From positions 21,763-29,225 of the forward strand of contig CAYQAE010000015.1 of assembly GCA_964415445.1 (NCBI GenBank): a DNA stretch of 7,463 bases, read 5' to 3'. Below, one piece after another: positions 5,525 to 7,463 of this stretch (position 1 is its first letter; each line of letters starts with the position of its first letter). The notes under the pieces were generated by a model. The model saw only the letters and a list, made by a program, of their open reading frames with translations, ran no database searches and was not told the DNA's origin. The DNA comes from CAYQAE01 sp964415445 [NCBI: uncultured archaeon]. Its GTDB lineage: Archaea > CAYQAE01. A program made the position numbers and the translations under genes.

Positions 5525-6918
5525 TGGCTCAATACCTGCTTTTTTTCCTTTTAAGCATATTTGTTGTAATCTTCTTCCCAACATTAGTATCTCAATTTAT
5601 AACATCTAAACTTGCTTTTAAGTACAAAAATAAAAGTTTTTTGAGTTTTATTTTTAAATTAGGAGGTATTTATACTATAATTTTATTTCCAATGCTTTTT
5701 ATTGTAACTTCGCTTTTCTATATTTGGGTAATTATATTTGTAACAGTTTTAATTAATATATTTGTGCTCACCTTAATCTATCGAAAAAATATATTTTTAG
5801 TAAAAACATATTCAATCATAGCTATGGTGTTTTTTGGTTCTATTTTTGTTATCAATTTTTTTTCAAAAAATACATTTCTTTTTTTTTGGATAATATATAA
5901 TAGCGCAACGTATTTTTTATTAGGTATTTTAATCTACATCAATGAAAAAACACTACCAAATAGCACAAAAATTATCAGTATGAATACTGAAAAACAAATA
6001 TCACTTTCTCACGAACTTTACCTTCCAGGAATCGCTAAAATTTTACATAAGCTATCAAAAAAGATTTCAGAGAACTGGAACAGTTTTAAAGAGATTATAA
6101 AGCTTTATGGATTAACTATTATAATAATAACGGCATTTATTACTATAACATATGATAATATATTAAAAGAACAATTTTTCAGTGATGATCCATTTCCAAG
6201 CGTTAATAAAATTGTTTTATATGCTCTTTTTTTTATTATAATTTCAGAAATTATGCAGTTTGTCCATGAATGGGGGCATATGATACCAATTAGAGCTTAT
6301 GATTTTTTATGTGGATTTAAAATGAATGTTTCGTCTAATACCAGTGTAGAAGCGACGTGTTTGGTGCCTTCTGGTCAAATGACTCCCAAAAAAAGAATGG
6401 ATGTAGCAGTAATGGGTCAACTTTGGCTTGGTAATCTTTTTAGTCCTGTAGTTTTTATTTTTCTTTTGAGTAGATTATTTGCTTTACCATCATTTTTACA
6501 AATAGGAAGTTACTTAATATTAACAATACTGTTTATTCATACGCTGTTTTTTGCAGTTTTATCTCCAATTGATAAAAATTCAGATATAACAAAATATAGA
6601 TCAGAAAAAAAACTAAAAAAAGAAATAGAAAGTATAAATAAATACTTTAGACCTATGATTGTTTTAGATTATGAAAAAAAAAATGAAAATCAAAAAACCT
6701 TTATATATGGGCGATTTGGTGTAAAATTTGAGATAAACCAAATTGGTGAGTTTATTATTGAAGAATGTGATGGTAAAAACAATATTCACGATATATCAAA
6801 AAAAATAGAAGAATATACGGAAGGAATATCTTATCAAAAGATACTAGATGATACACTAAAATTTATAAAAGAACTTGCAGAAAAAAAATTATTGTTAAAT
6901 TTTGAAGAAAAAGGATGA
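5524..6918 (+). CDS. M50/site-2-type membrane metalloprotease with C-terminal PqqD-like domain
   Basis: A 464-residue multi-spanning membrane protein and probable processing protease of the RiPP. Hydrophobic segments lie near 1-22, 49-86 (two), 95-113, 117-139, 195-214, 229-247, 303-322 and 327-349. The zinc site HEWGH (248-252, HExxH type with Glu249 as catalytic base) follows one such helix. GQLWLGNLFSP (298-308) resembles the G-P-x-x-N region of M50 proteases, and SPIDKNSD (347-354) sits where the third zinc ligand Asp of the NxxPxxxxDG motif is expected, though the usual Asn and Gly are not kept. Residues about 395-460, including EFIIEECDGKNNIHDISKKI, form a PqqD-like domain, a second likely leader-binding module. 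The ATG overlaps the stop of the radical SAM gene (TAATG), so translation is coupled. The epipeptide locus yydFGH of Bacillus has a comparable order: precursor, radical SAM enzyme, membrane peptidase. Leader removal, product release or a role in immunity are all possible. Confidence 0.88.
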   Translation: MAQYLLFFLLSIFVVIFFPTLVSQFITSKLAFKYKNKSFLSFIFKLGGIYTIILFPMLFIVTSLFYIWVIIFVTVLINIFVLTLIYRKNIFLVKTYSIIAMVFFGSIFVINFFSKNTFLFFWIIYNSATYFLLGILIYINEKTLPNSTKIISMNTEKQISLSHELYLPGIAKILHKLSKKISENWNSFKEIIKLYGLTIIIITAFITITYDNILKEQFFSDDPFPSVNKIVLYALFFIIISEIMQFVHEWGHMIPIRAYDFLCGFKMNVSSNTSVEATCLVPSGQMTPKKRMDVAVMGQLWLGNLFSPVVFIFLLSRLFALPSFLQIGSYLILTILFIHTLFFAVLSPIDKNSDITKYRSEKKLKKEIESINKYFRPMIVLDYEKKNENQKTFIYGRFGVKFEINQIGEFIIEECDGKNNIHDISKKIEEYTEGISYQKILDDTLKFIKELAEKKLLLNFEEKG

Positions 6919-7463
6919 TTAAAAGTCTATACGCCAAATAGGATGATATCGCCAGCAACAAATAGATATTTGACTAGCTTTATATAAAACATACGAAATT
7001 ACATTCGAAATGTCTTTGTTTTTTAGATCTAACTCTCTCAAAGCACTTTCGAATATTTCTTTATAACAAACAGGATTCTCAGAATATAAATATAGACCAC
7101 GTGATAATTTTTCGGCTAAACAACCACCCTTACATCTAGTATTAATGTAACAATTTTTGCATTTTCCCTGTAACTGGTTAATGTCTATTTTTCTATTAAT
7201 GGCAAATAATTTTAATTCATTCCAAGCAGAAAATAAAGAAATATTTCTTATATTAAATTTACCAAAGGGATATCCCTCAATTAAATCACACGATTTTAAA
7301 AATCCACCATAACTAACTGAACAAGTTTCAATGCCAGCAGGACATTTTTTGACTAACATAGATGCAATTTGTTTAGGATCTTTAGGAATAAATACCCTAG
7401 GAGATCCTTTTACAATTTTAAGTCTCTTAGCTCTTTCTATGATTATTTTTTTTACTAACTCTT
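6919..7463 (-). CDS. Second radical SAM/SPASM protein, N-terminal part beyond window
   Basis: The frame is open from the right edge to TAA at 6919-6921, 180 codons seen; the true start and the CxxxCxxC radical SAM motif would lie outside, so the ATG at 7359 is internal. Visible is a SPASM-type cysteine set: KKCPAGIETCSVSYGGFLKSC, then, about 50 residues on, CKNCYINTRCKGGC and NPVC. This pattern binds auxiliary iron-sulphur clusters in peptide-modifying enzymes such as PqqE and AlbA and in the sulfatase-maturing enzymes. After SPASM a helix-like stretch (FESALRELDLKNKDISNVIS) leads to an unusual end, ISICCWRYHPIWRIDF. The gene converges on the protease gene: its stop codon directly follows that gene's stop, with no spacer, so the two transcripts must overlap. 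T8 on the minus strand inside the protease gene (near 6880-6890) may end its message. It may modify a peptide of this locus or of one further right; substrate unknown. Confidence 0.85.
   Translation of the reverse strand, partial: ELVKKIIIERAKRLKIVKGSPRVFIPKDPKQIASMLVKKCPAGIETCSVSYGGFLKSCDLIEGYPFGKFNIRNISLFSAWNELKLFAINRKIDINQLQGKCKNCYINTRCKGGCLAEKLSRGLYLYSENPVCYKEIFESALRELDLKNKDISNVISYVLYKASQISICCWRYHPIWRIDF

Noticed and set aside
5311-5532. 73-codon minus-strand open frame
   Set aside because: Antisense to the PqqD-like end of the radical SAM gene; no ribosome site or family features.
7357-7359. ATG at 7359 as start of the right-edge gene
   Set aside because: The frame continues upstream without a stop to the window edge with protein-like sequence, and the SPASM region needs a radical SAM domain before it.

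Overview
The window is AT-rich DNA that reads as archaeal. Promoters look like TATA boxes about 25 bp ahead of short leaders, ribosome sites are of the AGGTG/GGTGATC type, several genes end in U-tracts, and adenylosuccinate lyase has the MAIHPIE..RYG start common in archaeal PurB. I cannot place the phylum from this sequence alone; an uncultured or methanogen-type lineage is possible.

Left part (1-3210), all on the minus strand: purB, cut at the left edge with only its last few residues missing; a class I SAM-dependent methyltransferase; a 92-residue basic protein that may be a small winged helix; and a 131-residue winged-helix type regulator. The spacers hold promoters, a ribosome site, an imperfect direct repeat, two hairpins and several U-tracts.

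Middle (3211-3745): a 535-bp gene-free spacer between the divergent regulator gene and the next operon. It carries the regulator promoter with a 20-bp palindrome beside its TATA box, and the promoter of the precursor gene.

Right part (3746-6918), plus strand: a compact RiPP locus (ribosomally made, post-translationally modified peptide). It comprises (i) an 83-residue precursor with a YEKPQV leader motif, a Gly/Ala/Ile stretch and a Cys/aromatic-rich tail; (ii) a hairpin plus U-tract straddling the precursor stop codon; (iii) a radical SAM/SPASM enzyme with a C-terminal PqqD-like (RRE-type) domain; and (iv) overlapping it by one base, a multi-spanning M50/site-2-type metalloprotease that also ends in a PqqD-like domain. 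The likely logic is that the leader is bound by the PqqD-like domains, the radical SAM enzyme cross-links the core, and the membrane protease trims or releases it. The product, its cross-links and its purpose are not known from the sequence.

Right edge (6919-7463), minus strand: the C-terminal 180 codons of a second radical SAM/SPASM protein, convergent with and directly abutting the protease gene. It may belong to the same locus or to a neighbouring one.
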